A DNA stretch of 64,000 nt, taken from positions 58,803 to 122,802 of the forward strand of contig NZ_JBHEBG010000006.1 in the NCBI RefSeq assembly GCF_046557915.1, written 5' to 3'. The notes beneath the pieces were generated by a model, which did not search any database, had not been told where the DNA came from, and was given only the letters and a program-made list of their open reading frames with translations. A program made the translations under genes and the position numbers. Of this stretch, positions 35,269 through 45,848 are shown one piece after another. This DNA comes from JBHEBG01 sp046557915 (GTDB lineage: Bacteria; Bacteroidota; Bacteroidia; Flavobacteriales; Flavobacteriaceae). Positions within the stretch are counted from its first letter, which is position 1, and each line of letters opens with the position of its first letter.

Positions 35269-38200
35269 TTGATGATTATGAATCAAAAAAATGAATGTAA
35301 CTCGTTAAGACCTAGGAGAAGATCATTTTCTTTTAGCCTTGGGTTTTTATCGATGCTGGTTTGCCTGGGAACACAGTTTGCCCTGGCAAGTCCGGAGTTG
35401 AATGTTGAAAATTTGAAATTCACCAACAGTTTACAAGCTACCATTACCGGTACGGTTGTAGATGCTAACGGAGCTCCTTTACCAGGTGCCAACGTCTTGG
35501 TGAAAGGTACCACAAATGGTACTCAAACCGATTTTGATGGTAACTATTCCATTGAGGCAGATGCTAATGCCACACTGGTTTTCAGTTATATCGGGTTTTC
35601 CTCCCAAGAGGTGGCAGTTAACGGGCAGTCTTCTATCAATATTACCCTTATTGAAGATGCCAGCCAATTGGATGAAGTGGTCATTACGGGTTATTCTGCG
35701 CAAAACACCAGAGACATTACCGGTTCTGTAACTACTGTAAAATCTGAGGCCCTGGCCGCTACTGCTCCCCTAAACTTTGAGGAAGCCTTGCAGGGGCAGA
35801 GCTCAGGTGTTATAGTTGGTAACCAAGGAGGTCCAGGTTCCGGTGCCATTGTAAGAATACGTGGGTATGGTACCATAAACGGAAACGATCCTTTATATAT
35901 AATAGATGGTACACCAACCGATGCCGGACTTACGGAAATAAATCCGAACGATATAGAGTCCGTTCAAATTCTGAAAGATGCCTCTTCTGCAGCAATTTAT
36001 GGGAACAGAGCGGCTAACGGTGTAATTATTGTGACAACGAAATCTGGTAAAAGGAATTCTAAAGTGAACTTTTCCGCTGATGCCTATGTAGGCGTAGATT
36101 TCATTCCTTCCTCTGTGTACCCCGATTTAGCAACCCCACAACAATTGGCAGATGCCGTTTGGGAAGCCAATGCCAATGATGGTACCGTAGCGAGTAACCC
36201 ACAATATGGATCTGGCCCTACACCAGTACTACCTGTTTACCTTTTTCCACAAGGAGCGCAGACCGCGGACGAAAGTAGCTATAGCTTTCCCGATAACAGA
36301 ATTACCCGCGCAAACCCACAGGGTACGGATTGGTTCGACGAATATTTTGATAATGCCATTACTAGAAATTTTAATGTAAGTGCCAGTGGCGGATCGGAAG
36401 ATTCCAATTTCTTTATGTCTTTAGGTGCGTTGGACCAAGAAGGTGTGGCATTGGGAACCAATTTTACACGATACAATTTAAGGACCAATTCGTCTTTTGA
36501 TATTACCGATAAGTTTAGAGTAGGAGAGAATGTTTCCATTACCTATTCGGAGCAAGTGGTTCCTCCTGGGGCCGATGTGAATAATGGTGCAATAGCTTCC
36601 TTATTCAGAATAAACCCATTAATACCTGTACGCGACGTAGGAGGTAATTTTGCCGGATCTGGTGTAGGTGGTTTGGGTAACGGACGTAACCCTATTGGTG
36701 TTGCCGAAAGGGAAAGTGGAAATGATATCCTAAGCTTCAGGGCATTGGGAAATTTTTATGCCGAATATGATATCATTGAAAATTTAACCTTCAAGACCAA
36801 CCTAGGTTTCGACCTTTGGTCCGTGAACACCTCTTCCTTCGATCCAGCTTCTTTTGAGAACGAAGCACCTACCAACAATTTGTTAACTGAGTACTCTTCA
36901 CTTAGAAGAACCTATACTTGGTTTAACACACTTACTTATAACAAGTCCTTTGGAGAACACGATTTTGATGTTTTATTGGGAACGGAATACAACAGGGATT
37001 TGTTCAGACAAACACAGTCTAGTATAGGAGGCTTCCTTTTTGACGATGTTGAGAACATTAGGTTCTTACAGTTCGGTACGGGTGCCCAAAATGCCGTAGG
37101 TAATGGGTTCATTACTTCCTACTTTTCAGGTTTTGGAAAAGTGGATTATAAATACAAGGACACATATTTGCTAAGCGGTACCTTACGTTACGATAGTTCC
37201 TCACTGTTCAACGAAGACCAAAGAGATGGTTTCTTTCCTTCTGTAAGTGCAGGTTGGAGAATCAGCAATGAGGCATTTATGACCGATTCCAATGTGTTTA
37301 CCGATTTAATGCTAAAAGTAGGTTATGGAGTAGTTGCAAATGATGGCAATATTGCCGCCAATGCAACATCGGATACCTTTAGCCCAAATGCGGATTTCTT
37401 TTCTTATCCTAACAGCAATACAGGATCGGCAACAGGATATGGGCTAAATAACCGAGGAAATCCAGATTTGGAATGGGAAACTACTACCACTTTAAATATA
37501 GGTATTAGCTCTAGGCTGTTTGATATGCTTACCTTCGATTTTGAGTACTACGATGCCAAAACAGAAGATATGCTGTTGGCCGTGGGTGGAGATCCAACCG
37601 TTTTAGGTTCTGTAAACACCATTGTATCTAACTTGGGAGAAATGACCAACAAAGGTTTTGATGCAGCTTTGGGTTATGGAAACAACAACCCAGACGGTTT
37701 TAACTACAACATTGGCCTTAATATTTCTGGCTACACCAACGAAGTAACCGTCTTAGATCCCGACAATGCGGATTTCTTTATTCTAGGTCAAAGATTAAGG
37801 GACCAAAACCCAACAAGGACCCAGGCCGGACAACCCTTGTCATCTTTCTACGGTAAGGTATTTACAGGTATCGGTGCCGATGGTAGAATGCAGTTTGCCA
37901 ATGGTGGGGAACAAGAATATATAGGAAATCCACATCCAGATTTTACTTATGGAGTTAGCTTTAGTGGTAACTATAGAAACTTGGATTTTTCGCTACTTAT
38001 CCAAGGTTCACAAGGAAATGATTTGTACAACTTTTTGAAGTTCTTTACGGATTTCAATACCTTTCCAGGTGCCAAAAGTGTAAACTACGTTAATAGTAAT
38101 GGCCTACCGGCCCTTACAAACGATGCAGGAATTATATCGGAGGAATCTGCTCAGTCTTCTTATTATGTAGAAGATGGTTCTTATGCCAGATTAAAGAATA

Positions 38201-38466
38201 TCGTTATCGGTTACACACTTCCCGAGGCAATTACCGAAAAATTGGGTGTATCCAAGATAAGATGGTACTTGCAGGGAAAAAATTTACTGACCCTTACAGA
38301 TTACACTGGTCTAGATCCAGAAGTAAACTTGCGGAATACTGGGCTTAGCGATGGAAACTCCATCAGTCTGGTTCCAACGGTCAATACAAACTTAACTATC
38401 GGTGTGGACAGTGGTGTCTTCCCCATTACAAGATCTCTCATTTTGGGCTTAAATGTATCATTCTAA
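35269..38466 (+). CDS. SusC/RagA-family TonB-dependent outer-membrane transporter
   Basis: 1065 residues; ATG codons at 35269 and 35278 both precede the signal peptide (about 20-45, ending FALASPE). A carboxypeptidase-regulatory-like domain follows (ITGTVVDANGAPLPGANVLVKG, about 60-130). The TonB box region is LDEVVITGYS, and then come the plug (PLYIIDGTPTDAG, SSAAIYGNRAANGVIIVTTKSG) and a 22-strand barrel ending LGLNVSF. It should import manno-oligosaccharides through the outer membrane with the SusD gene 12 bp downstream. SusC/D genes lie after the enzymes and have their own control region. Confidence 0.96.
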   Translation: MMIMNQKNECNSLRPRRRSFSFSLGFLSMLVCLGTQFALASPELNVENLKFTNSLQATITGTVVDANGAPLPGANVLVKGTTNGTQTDFDGNYSIEADANATLVFSYIGFSSQEVAVNGQSSINITLIEDASQLDEVVITGYSAQNTRDITGSVTTVKSEALAATAPLNFEEALQGQSSGVIVGNQGGPGSGAIVRIRGYGTINGNDPLYIIDGTPTDAGLTEINPNDIESVQILKDASSAAIYGNRAANGVIIVTTKSGKRNSKVNFSADAYVGVDFIPSSVYPDLATPQQLADAVWEANANDGTVASNPQYGSGPTPVLPVYLFPQGAQTADESSYSFPDNRITRANPQGTDWFDEYFDNAITRNFNVSASGGSEDSNFFMSLGALDQEGVALGTNFTRYNLRTNSSFDITDKFRVGENVSITYSEQVVPPGADVNNGAIASLFRINPLIPVRDVGGNFAGSGVGGLGNGRNPIGVAERESGNDILSFRALGNFYAEYDIIENLTFKTNLGFDLWSVNTSSFDPASFENEAPTNNLLTEYSSLRRTYTWFNTLTYNKSFGEHDFDVLLGTEYNRDLFRQTQSSIGGFLFDDVENIRFLQFGTGAQNAVGNGFITSYFSGFGKVDYKYKDTYLLSGTLRYDSSSLFNEDQRDGFFPSVSAGWRISNEAFMTDSNVFTDLMLKVGYGVVANDGNIAANATSDTFSPNADFFSYPNSNTGSATGYGLNNRGNPDLEWETTTTLNIGISSRLFDMLTFDFEYYDAKTEDMLLAVGGDPTVLGSVNTIVSNLGEMTNKGFDAALGYGNNNPDGFNYNIGLNISGYTNEVTVLDPDNADFFILGQRLRDQNPTRTQAGQPLSSFYGKVFTGIGADGRMQFANGGEQEYIGNPHPDFTYGVSFSGNYRNLDFSLLIQGSQGNDLYNFLKFFTDFNTFPGAKSVNYVNSNGLPALTNDAGIISEESAQSSYYVEDGSYARLKNIVIGYTLPEAITEKLGVSKIRWYLQGKNLLTLTDYTGLDPEVNLRNTGLSDGNSISLVPTVNTNLTIGVDSGVFPITRSLILGLNVSF

Positions 38467-38477
38467 AAAAAAAAAAT

Positions 38478-40196
38478 ATGAAAAAAGTAATTAATCTAAT
38501 AATCGTAACAGCGGTCTTATTCTCCGCTTGTAATAATGACTTGGACATACCGCTTCAGGATCTATCCGGATCGGATGTGCCACTTAACGCTACCTTTATC
38601 AATACACAGGTAGTGGCGGCCTATGCCATGTTAGATGGTAACAGGGATAATCAGAACGTTTGGCGGGCTGCACCCTCTAACTGGGTTTATGGTGAGGTAG
38701 CCGCCGATGGTGCCTACAAGGGTAGTGATGCTGGTGACCAATCGGAGATTACCCAATTTGAAACCTATGACGGACAAGTGACCAACTCGTATGTTGATTA
38801 TAAATGGACATCGATATTCGAAGGCGTAGCAAGGGTAAACACAGCCTTGAATGCCATCGCTGGTGGTCTTGATGGTGGAACGCTGGATGCCGCCGATGCG
38901 GCAGGCTTCCAAGGTGAACTGAGATTCTTAAGGGCGCACTACCATTTTGAAGCCAAAAAGATGTTTGGCAACGTACCATTTGTAGATGAGACCATTACAG
39001 AGAGTGTTTCAAATATCGGGGTTGATGTTTGGGCTGCCATAGAAGCCGATTTTCAATTTGCGATCGATAATTTAGGTGTGGAAAGCGCACGCGTTGGAGG
39101 TGCAAACTCATGGAACGCCAAAGCCTATTTGGCTAAAGCACATATGTACCAATTGGAATATGCAGCGGCAAAAACCTTACTCGATGACGTAATCAACAAC
39201 GGTCCTTACATGCTAAATGTAAACTTTCATGATAATTTTGATGCGGATACCAACAACAGTCTAGAGTCTGTTTTTGCAGTTCAGTATGCAGTAAATGATG
39301 GAAGTAATAACAGTAGTAACGGAAACTACGGTGATATTTTGAACCATCCACATAACAGCCCCATCGGGGCCGGATGCTGTGGTTTCTTTCAGCCTACCCA
39401 CAATTTAGTAAACGCTTTTAAAACGGATGCTAACGGGCTACCATTGTTCGATACGTTCAACGATACAAACATTAATAACGTAGATCCAGGCGATACTAGC
39501 GCAAGCGGATTCCCAGATGACGATGCCTTTATAGAAGAACCTGGAAATCTAGATCCAAGATTGGACTGGACGGTAGGTAGAAAAGGAATACCATTCAATG
39601 GTTGGGGAGATTTTCCAGGATTGGCCTGGACAAGAGACCCTTCTAACGGTGGTTGCTATGTTTCTAAAAAGATAGTTTATAGGGCAGATCAAGACGGTTC
39701 TGTAAATACGGCTACCGGATGGGCCACTACGGTTAATGCTATAAACACCAATATTATAAGGTTTGCAGAATTATTATTATGGAGAGCCGAAATAGCTGCT
39801 TCAGAAAACGATTTGGCTACGGCACTGACCCTAGTAGATCAGGTACGTGCAAGAGCTGCCAATCCAGATACTTGGGTGAAAAACGATGATGATTCCGATG
39901 CAGCCAATTATGTTATTGGATTGTATGCGGATAACGGAGGATTCCCCGATGCAGCTTTTGCAGAAGAGGCCATTTTATTTGAATACCGTTTGGAAACGGC
40001 ATTGGAAGGCCACCGCTTCTTCGATTTGGTTCGTAGAGGTAAAGCGGCAGAGGTACTAAATGCCTTTGTTGCCGGTGACAATACCAGAAGCTATTTACCA
40101 GGTTCCGTATATACGGACACCGATGCAATTTTTCCAATACCACAACAGGCCATTGATCTTAGTCAGGGCGTATTGGAGCAAAACCCGGGTTATTAA
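38478..40196 (+). CDS. SusD/RagB-family glycan-binding lipoprotein
   Basis: 572 residues, lipobox FSAC (Cys20). The family layout is normal: TPR helices in the N-terminal half (ELRFLRAHYHFEAKKMFGNVPFVDE; NSWNAKAYLAKAHMYQLEYAAAKTLLDDVI) and the C-terminal element LFEYRLETALEGHRFFDLVRRGKAAEVLN, then YLPGSVYTDTDAIFPIPQQ. It lies on the cell surface, lids SusC and binds the glycan. It directly follows susC after an A-rich 11-bp gap. A strong terminator follows. Confidence 0.96.
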   Translation: MKKVINLIIVTAVLFSACNNDLDIPLQDLSGSDVPLNATFINTQVVAAYAMLDGNRDNQNVWRAAPSNWVYGEVAADGAYKGSDAGDQSEITQFETYDGQVTNSYVDYKWTSIFEGVARVNTALNAIAGGLDGGTLDAADAAGFQGELRFLRAHYHFEAKKMFGNVPFVDETITESVSNIGVDVWAAIEADFQFAIDNLGVESARVGGANSWNAKAYLAKAHMYQLEYAAAKTLLDDVINNGPYMLNVNFHDNFDADTNNSLESVFAVQYAVNDGSNNSSNGNYGDILNHPHNSPIGAGCCGFFQPTHNLVNAFKTDANGLPLFDTFNDTNINNVDPGDTSASGFPDDDAFIEEPGNLDPRLDWTVGRKGIPFNGWGDFPGLAWTRDPSNGGCYVSKKIVYRADQDGSVNTATGWATTVNAINTNIIRFAELLLWRAEIAASENDLATALTLVDQVRARAANPDTWVKNDDDSDAANYVIGLYADNGGFPDAAFAEEAILFEYRLETALEGHRFFDLVRRGKAAEVLNAFVAGDNTRSYLPGSVYTDTDAIFPIPQQAIDLSQGVLEQNPGY

Positions 40197-40228
40197 GTTA
40201 AATAGTTAGTTTGAGTTAGTTTATGCCC

Positions 40229-40267
40229 AAGAACAGGATATTGTAGCGATGTCCTGTTCTTTTTTTA
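40229..40267 (+). terminator. Rho-independent terminator after susD
   Basis: A perfect 10-bp stem (AAGAACAGGA at 40229-40238; TCCTGTTCTT at 40252-40261) with a 13-nt loop runs into a stretch of T (40260-40266). It lies 32 bp after the susD stop and closes the mannan operon before the FG-GAP gene. Confidence 0.92.
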
Positions 40268-40296
40268 ATATATAGAATTTGCTTATTGTTATATTT

Positions 40297-43200
40297 ATGG
40301 TGATGAAGCATACCGCAATTTTTAAGATTTTAATTGGCCTAATGGTAGTTTTGGCTTTTACCTTGGCATCTTGTAACCAGCAGAAAACTGCTGGACAAAA
40401 AACATTCAACAAACTAAGCCATGAAGAAACCGGAATATCATTTTCCAATATCCTCACAGAAAACGATTCCTTAAACTATTTTACCTATTCTTATTTGTAT
40501 ATGGGCGGAGGTGTTTCAGCTGGGGATATAAACAACGACGGACTTATAGATCTTTTTTTTACGGGCAATATGGTGCCCAATAAGCTCTACCTCAACTTAG
40601 GAAATCTGAAATTTCAGGACATTTCCGTAGATGCCGGTGTGGCAGGGGATTCGCGCTGGTATACAGGATCAACCATGATTGATATCAATAACGATGGGCT
40701 TCTAGATATTTATTGTTCCGTTGGTGGTAAATATAAACCCAAGGGAAACCAACTGTTCTTAAACAACGGTAACAATACGTTTACGGAAAAAGCTATGGAA
40801 CTGGGGATCGCCGATCTTGGCAATAGCGTACAGGGGACTTTTTTCGATTATGATAGGGACGGAGACCTAGACCTTTATGTGGCCAACTACCCTCCTACCA
40901 AATTTAGCGCTCCCAACGATTACTATCTTTTTAAAATGGATAACACCAAAGATGTGGAGACCGACCATCTTTACAGAAATGATGATGGCATTTTTACCAA
41001 TGTTACAGATACGGCTGGGGTACGTTCTTTTGGTCTTACGCTAAGTGCCACCGCGGGTGATTTAAACAATGATGGATGGCCAGATCTATATGTTTCCAAT
41101 GATTTTAGCACACCAGATTATTTATATATAAACAACCAAGACGGAACGTTTAAAGAAGTGGTGAAACAAGCTACCAAACAAACTTCTTTTTACGGTATGG
41201 GTGTGGATATAGCAGATTATAACAATGATGGGCGACTAGACATTTTTCAGGTAGATATGGACGCCAAAGATAACAGACGTGCCAAGGCCAATATGGCCAG
41301 TATGAACCCTGCCATTTTTTGGAGTACGGTAAACGCAGGGTTTCACTATCAATACATGCACAACTCGCTACAATTGAATGCTGGCATTATTGCCGATGAC
41401 ATACCCAATTTTAGCAACACTTCCCGCCTTGCGGGTATTTCTTCCACGGATTGGAGTTGGGGTCCCCTATTTGCCGATTTGGATAACGATGGTTGGAAAG
41501 ATCTTTTTATATCTAACGGAACTCGTAGGGAAATTAACAATAGGGATTATTTTATCAAACTTGGTGAAGATCGTAATAAACGCGATAGTCTTCTGGAAAA
41601 GGCCTTGGCCATTCCATCCGAAAAAATAGACAACTTCGTGTTTAGAAACAATGGAGACCTCACATTTGAGCTCGCAAATTCGGAATGGGGCATTAGCCAT
41701 AAAGGCTTTTCCAACGGCTGCATTTATGTAGATCTGGATAATGACGGGGATCTAGAGATCATTACCAATAACATAGACGATTATGCAAGTGTATTTGAAA
41801 ATACCAGTGCTTCCAAGAACAATCATATCACGCTAAAATTAAAAGGCCCTGCCAAAAACCCAAATGGAATAGGTACAAAGGTTTCCCTTTACAGCAATGG
41901 GTCTAGGCAATTTCAGGAAATGACCTTAACAAGGGGGTTTCAGTCATCCGTGGCCCCACAGTTGCATTTTGGTTTGGGTAGTGCTACAATAGTAGACTCC
42001 CTGGTACTGCATTGGCCAGATGCAAAAGAACAACACATTACCGATATTGCCTCCAATCAAATATTAACGTTGGATTACACCAATGCCTCAGAAAAAGAAT
42101 ATACCACCATCAAACAACCTCAAACCACGTTGTTCAATACAGTAAAAGATACCAGTATTGGAGTGCCCCATCTACATATTGAAAACTTTTACAATGATTT
42201 TGTGAAAGAGATATTGCTACCACATCAAACTTCCAAGTTTGGACCCAGTGTAGCGGTGGGTGACCTTAATGGGGATACACTTCAAGATTATATCGTAGGT
42301 GGAGCTTCCCAAAACAAGGCAGGTGTTTATTTTCAGACGGCCACTGGTGGTTTCTCAAAACAATTCATCGAAGCAATTTCAGAAGATAGCGGTTATGAAG
42401 ACTTGGGCATACATATTTTTGATGCAGAAAACGATGGTGATAACGATATCTATATCGTAAGTGGGGGGAACGAGTTTTCCCCGGATTCAAAAATGTTACA
42501 AGACCGATTATACCTAAACAGGGGCGACGGCACCTTTGTGAAATCTACAGATGCCCTGCCAATAATGATTACAAGTGGTTCCCGGGTGCATAGTGCAGAT
42601 TTTGACAAAGATGGGGATTTAGATCTATTTGTTGGCGGTAGGCTGGTCCCCGGCAATTATCCTTTGCCCGCCAACAGTTATATCTTAGAAAACAGGAGCA
42701 CCCCACAGGTTGCAAAGTTTGTGGACGTTACCAAAGAGATTGCCCCATCCCTAACCCAATTGGGTATGGTAACGGATGCCGTATGGACAGATTACGACAA
42801 AGATGGATGGACCGATCTTTTGATTGTTGGTGAATGGATGCCCATAAGTGTGTTTAAGAATATCCAAGGGAAATTTGAAAATAGCACTGAAGAATTAGGG
42901 CTGGCAAATACCACAGGATGGTGGTTTAGCATAAAGGAAGGTGATTTTGATAAGGACGGGGATATGGATTTTATTGTAGGTAACCTTGGTCTTAACTACA
43001 AGTACAAAGCCAATGAAAATGAAACTTTTGATATCTATTTCAATGATTTTGACAACAATAAAACCAACGATATAGTATTGAGCTATTTCAACGGAGGTAA
43101 AAAGTATCCTTTGCGAGGGCGCGAATGTTCTTCGCAGCAAATGCCAGGGATAAAGAAAAAGTTTGGTGATTACGCGTCATTCTCTACCGCAACTTTGGAG

Positions 43201-43662
43201 GACGTGTATACCGAGGCTTATTTGGAAAAGTCCCTGCATTACCAGGTAAAATCTTTTGCAAGCGTTTATTTAGCCAATGATAACGGCCAACTTAATGCCA
43301 TTAATTTACCTAATATGGCGCAAATTTCTTGTGTTAATCAAATATTGGTAGATGATTTTGACAACGATACCAATCTAGATTTTATCATCGCCGGTAATCT
43401 ACATAGTTCTGAGGTAGAAACGCCGCGGAACGATGCCGGTAACGGGCTTTTTCTAAAAGGAGATGGTGCGGGTAACTTTCTGCCGTTGGAAAGCTATAAA
43501 ACAGGCTTGCTAACGACCGGTGATGTTAAGGATATTTCCTTAATCAATGTTAAGGGAGACCAGTATCTCTTAGTTGCAAAAAACAGTGATTCGTTGCAAA
43601 CCATTAAAATAAACCGGCCGGGAGCTAAAAATTCTTCAATTGCTCAATCGCTGCCTCAGTAG
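40297..43662 (+). CDS. FG-GAP/VCBS repeat and ASPIC/UnbV lipoprotein
   Basis: About 1121 residues from ATG 40297 (40303 also possible). Lipobox LASC. Many calcium-binding FG-GAP blades follow, each with a D-x-N/D-x-DG-x-x-D loop: DINNDGLIDLFF, DYDRDGDLDLYV, DLNNDGWPDLYV, DLDNDGWKDLFI, DFDKDGDLDLFVGG and more. A central ASPIC/UnbV module lies near residues 510-590 (GIGTKVSLYSNGSRQ; FGLGSATIVDSLVLHWPD). These surface beta-propeller proteins often stand beside SusC/D pairs in Flavobacteriia; their function is not established, though glycan or protein binding is supposed. Its 3' end overlaps the convergent DUF255 gene by 38 bp. Confidence 0.9.
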   Translation: MVMKHTAIFKILIGLMVVLAFTLASCNQQKTAGQKTFNKLSHEETGISFSNILTENDSLNYFTYSYLYMGGGVSAGDINNDGLIDLFFTGNMVPNKLYLNLGNLKFQDISVDAGVAGDSRWYTGSTMIDINNDGLLDIYCSVGGKYKPKGNQLFLNNGNNTFTEKAMELGIADLGNSVQGTFFDYDRDGDLDLYVANYPPTKFSAPNDYYLFKMDNTKDVETDHLYRNDDGIFTNVTDTAGVRSFGLTLSATAGDLNNDGWPDLYVSNDFSTPDYLYINNQDGTFKEVVKQATKQTSFYGMGVDIADYNNDGRLDIFQVDMDAKDNRRAKANMASMNPAIFWSTVNAGFHYQYMHNSLQLNAGIIADDIPNFSNTSRLAGISSTDWSWGPLFADLDNDGWKDLFISNGTRREINNRDYFIKLGEDRNKRDSLLEKALAIPSEKIDNFVFRNNGDLTFELANSEWGISHKGFSNGCIYVDLDNDGDLEIITNNIDDYASVFENTSASKNNHITLKLKGPAKNPNGIGTKVSLYSNGSRQFQEMTLTRGFQSSVAPQLHFGLGSATIVDSLVLHWPDAKEQHITDIASNQILTLDYTNASEKEYTTIKQPQTTLFNTVKDTSIGVPHLHIENFYNDFVKEILLPHQTSKFGPSVAVGDLNGDTLQDYIVGGASQNKAGVYFQTATGGFSKQFIEAISEDSGYEDLGIHIFDAENDGDNDIYIVSGGNEFSPDSKMLQDRLYLNRGDGTFVKSTDALPIMITSGSRVHSADFDKDGDLDLFVGGRLVPGNYPLPANSYILENRSTPQVAKFVDVTKEIAPSLTQLGMVTDAVWTDYDKDGWTDLLIVGEWMPISVFKNIQGKFENSTEELGLANTTGWWFSIKEGDFDKDGDMDFIVGNLGLNYKYKANENETFDIYFNDFDNNKTNDIVLSYFNGGKKYPLRGRECSSQQMPGIKKKFGDYASFSTATLEDVYTEAYLEKSLHYQVKSFASVYLANDNGQLNAINLPNMAQISCVNQILVDDFDNDTNLDFIIAGNLHSSEVETPRNDAGNGLFLKGDGAGNFLPLESYKTGLLTTGDVKDISLINVKGDQYLLVAKNSDSLQTIKINRPGAKNSSIAQSLPQ

Positions 43663-45727
43663 TTGTTACCGGTAATTTGCAAGTGGTGTTCTTACAAACG
43701 TAAATGTAAGTATCACCATCTACATACCTGTTTTTGAACAAGGGAAGGTCGCTAGCAGCAGTACTGCCAACAAGTAATACATTGGGAAGATGTAGGGCCG
43801 CCAATTCCTTAAGTTGTTTTTTGGCTCCATCGCCCACTACAGCAACTTCATAGAAGGGATAAACCGTATTTAACAACAAGGCATTCCAATTGGAATAATT
43901 TATTGCATACTCTTCCATTGCCGGCATTAAGGCCGACAACATTTTTTTGGATTGTTCCTGCGCCTCAAGATCATAGTATATGTGCCCTAAACGCAACAAA
44001 TTATGGGCCATTACGCCATTGGGGGAAGGTATAACCCCATCATCGGTCTTAATAATGTTAGAAATGAGTTCCGTACTCTTACTAAATCTGAACATACCGG
44101 AACGGGCATCGGTAAAATCTGTTTTTACCACTTCGTTAAGATCATTTGCCAAAGACAAGTACTTTGCATCCAAAGTAGCACTATAAAGTTGTAGGGAAGC
44201 ATCGATCAAAAAGGCGTAATCTTCCAAAAAACCATCTACGCGCCTACCTCCCTTTTTATAAGAATGTATGAGCTGATTCCCTTCCAGGTTCTTTTCACTC
44301 ATAAAATCAAAAATTGAGGTAGCCCTCTCTAAAAATGCTTCATTTCCAAAGGCTTTATAGGCATCTACAAAGCCGTCGATCAGAAGGGCATTCCAAGAGG
44401 TAATTATTTTATCGTCTATACGCGGTGCCACCCTATTTTGTCTTAGCGTCAGTAACTGACGCTTCCATGTCTTCTTTTTATCGTTCAGATCTGTTTGGGA
44501 AAGGGCGTTGGTTTCACTAAAGGCTTCATCTTTGTTTGATGTGTGCAATACATAATTGTCGTGCTCCCAAATGTTTTCAGGGCTTATGTTGTAATAGGCG
44601 GAAAAAAGCTGAAAATCATCCTTTAAGGCCTCTTTTAACGCGGTTTCCTGCCAAACATAGTACTTACCCTCTTCGCCTTCGCTATCGGCATCCATGGCCG
44701 CATAATAACCCCCTTCGGGGTTTTTCATCTCCCGGTCCAAAAAAGCTACCGTTTGGAGTACAATTTCTTTATATCTGGGGTTTCCAAAAATGGTGTAGGC
44801 TTTGGAATACAGTCCTATAAGTTGGGCATTATCGTAAAGCATTTTCTCAAAATGGGGAACTTTCCATTCCACATCAATGCTATATCTAAAAAACCCGCCT
44901 CCAATATGGTCATAGACCCCGCCCATAGCCATCTTATCCAAGGTATTCCTTACATGTTCCCTCACTTGGCTATCGCCCGTAATTTCGGCATAGTCCAACA
45001 AAAAGTCTAAATCATTGGGTAACATAAATTTTTGATATCCTTGGTTACCGCCCCACTCCAAATCCCAGTGCGTCTTCCATTTTTCTACGCTGGTGGTCAA
45101 AGCATCCTGGGTAAGCAATTTATCATCCGTATTGGGTTGTATCAGGTTTACCTCTTGCACTCCCCTGGCTACCATATCAGCATATCTATTGGCTTTTTCA
45201 GGGTCTTTGGCATAGAGGCCACTAATCTCCGTCAATACCTTCTGCCACTGCTCTTTTGTATGATAGGTACCCCCATAAATAGGCTTTCCGTTGGGCAGCG
45301 TAATTACGTTCAACGGCCACCCGGCATCTCCTTTGATCAATTGAATGGCCGTCATATATACCTGATCTACATCTGGGCGTTCTTCCCTATCGACCTTAAT
45401 ATTGATGAAGTCCTTATTCATCATTTTGGCCACTTCCTCATCCTCAAAAGTCTCATCTTCCATAACATGACACCAATGACAAGACGAATACCCTATGCTT
45501 ACCAATACCAATTTATTTTCTTTTTGTGCCTCATCTAACGCCGCTTGGCTCCAAGGTCTCCAATCCACAGGGTTGTGAGCATGCTGCAATAAATATGGGC
45601 TGGTTTCATCTATTAAAGCATTGGTAAACTTATGTTCGGAATGCTTTTTTTCCTCCTGCTTGCAAGAAAGAAAAAGTAATGAAGTAAAGAAAAGTAATGT
45701 CAGTAGGGATTTTGTGTTCCGGCGCAT
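43625..45727 (-). CDS. DUF255 thioredoxin-fold lipoprotein (YyaL/SSP411 family)
   Basis: 700 residues, lipobox FLSC (Cys22). The N-terminal thioredoxin-like domain starts NALIDETSPYLLQHAHNPVDW and holds the CxxC pair CHWC (about C83 and C86) followed by HVMEDETFEDEEVA. The large C-terminal part is an alpha/alpha barrel like that of AGE or glucoamylase-type folds (VYDHIGGGFFRYSIDVEWKVPHFEKMLYDNAQLIGLYS; RIDDKIITSWNALLIDG). Bacterial homologues are usually cytoplasmic; the lipoprotein signal here points to the envelope. The function of the family is unclear. It overlaps the FG-GAP gene 3' end by 38 bp. Confidence 0.92.
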   Translation of the reverse strand: MRRNTKSLLTLLFFTSLLFLSCKQEEKKHSEHKFTNALIDETSPYLLQHAHNPVDWRPWSQAALDEAQKENKLVLVSIGYSSCHWCHVMEDETFEDEEVAKMMNKDFINIKVDREERPDVDQVYMTAIQLIKGDAGWPLNVITLPNGKPIYGGTYHTKEQWQKVLTEISGLYAKDPEKANRYADMVARGVQEVNLIQPNTDDKLLTQDALTTSVEKWKTHWDLEWGGNQGYQKFMLPNDLDFLLDYAEITGDSQVREHVRNTLDKMAMGGVYDHIGGGFFRYSIDVEWKVPHFEKMLYDNAQLIGLYSKAYTIFGNPRYKEIVLQTVAFLDREMKNPEGGYYAAMDADSEGEEGKYYVWQETALKEALKDDFQLFSAYYNISPENIWEHDNYVLHTSNKDEAFSETNALSQTDLNDKKKTWKRQLLTLRQNRVAPRIDDKIITSWNALLIDGFVDAYKAFGNEAFLERATSIFDFMSEKNLEGNQLIHSYKKGGRRVDGFLEDYAFLIDASLQLYSATLDAKYLSLANDLNEVVKTDFTDARSGMFRFSKSTELISNIIKTDDGVIPSPNGVMAHNLLRLGHIYYDLEAQEQSKKMLSALMPAMEEYAINYSNWNALLLNTVYPFYEVAVVGDGAKKQLKELAALHLPNVLLVGSTAASDLPLFKNRYVDGDTYIYVCKNTTCKLPVTTTEAAIEQLKNF

Positions 45728-45848
45728 ACCAATTAGTGGGTTCTTAAAAAATTATTCTGGGCTAAAATACTATAAATAGCAGTAAAAGTATGTTAAGGTT
45801 ATCCAAGGGCCATAAAACCTAAAATACCTATTGGGTCCTAAATAGGGT

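Noticed and set aside
45032..45538. 168-codon plus-strand frame opposite the DUF255 gene
   Set aside because: It is antisense to the conserved CHWC region and has the composition of a shadow frame.
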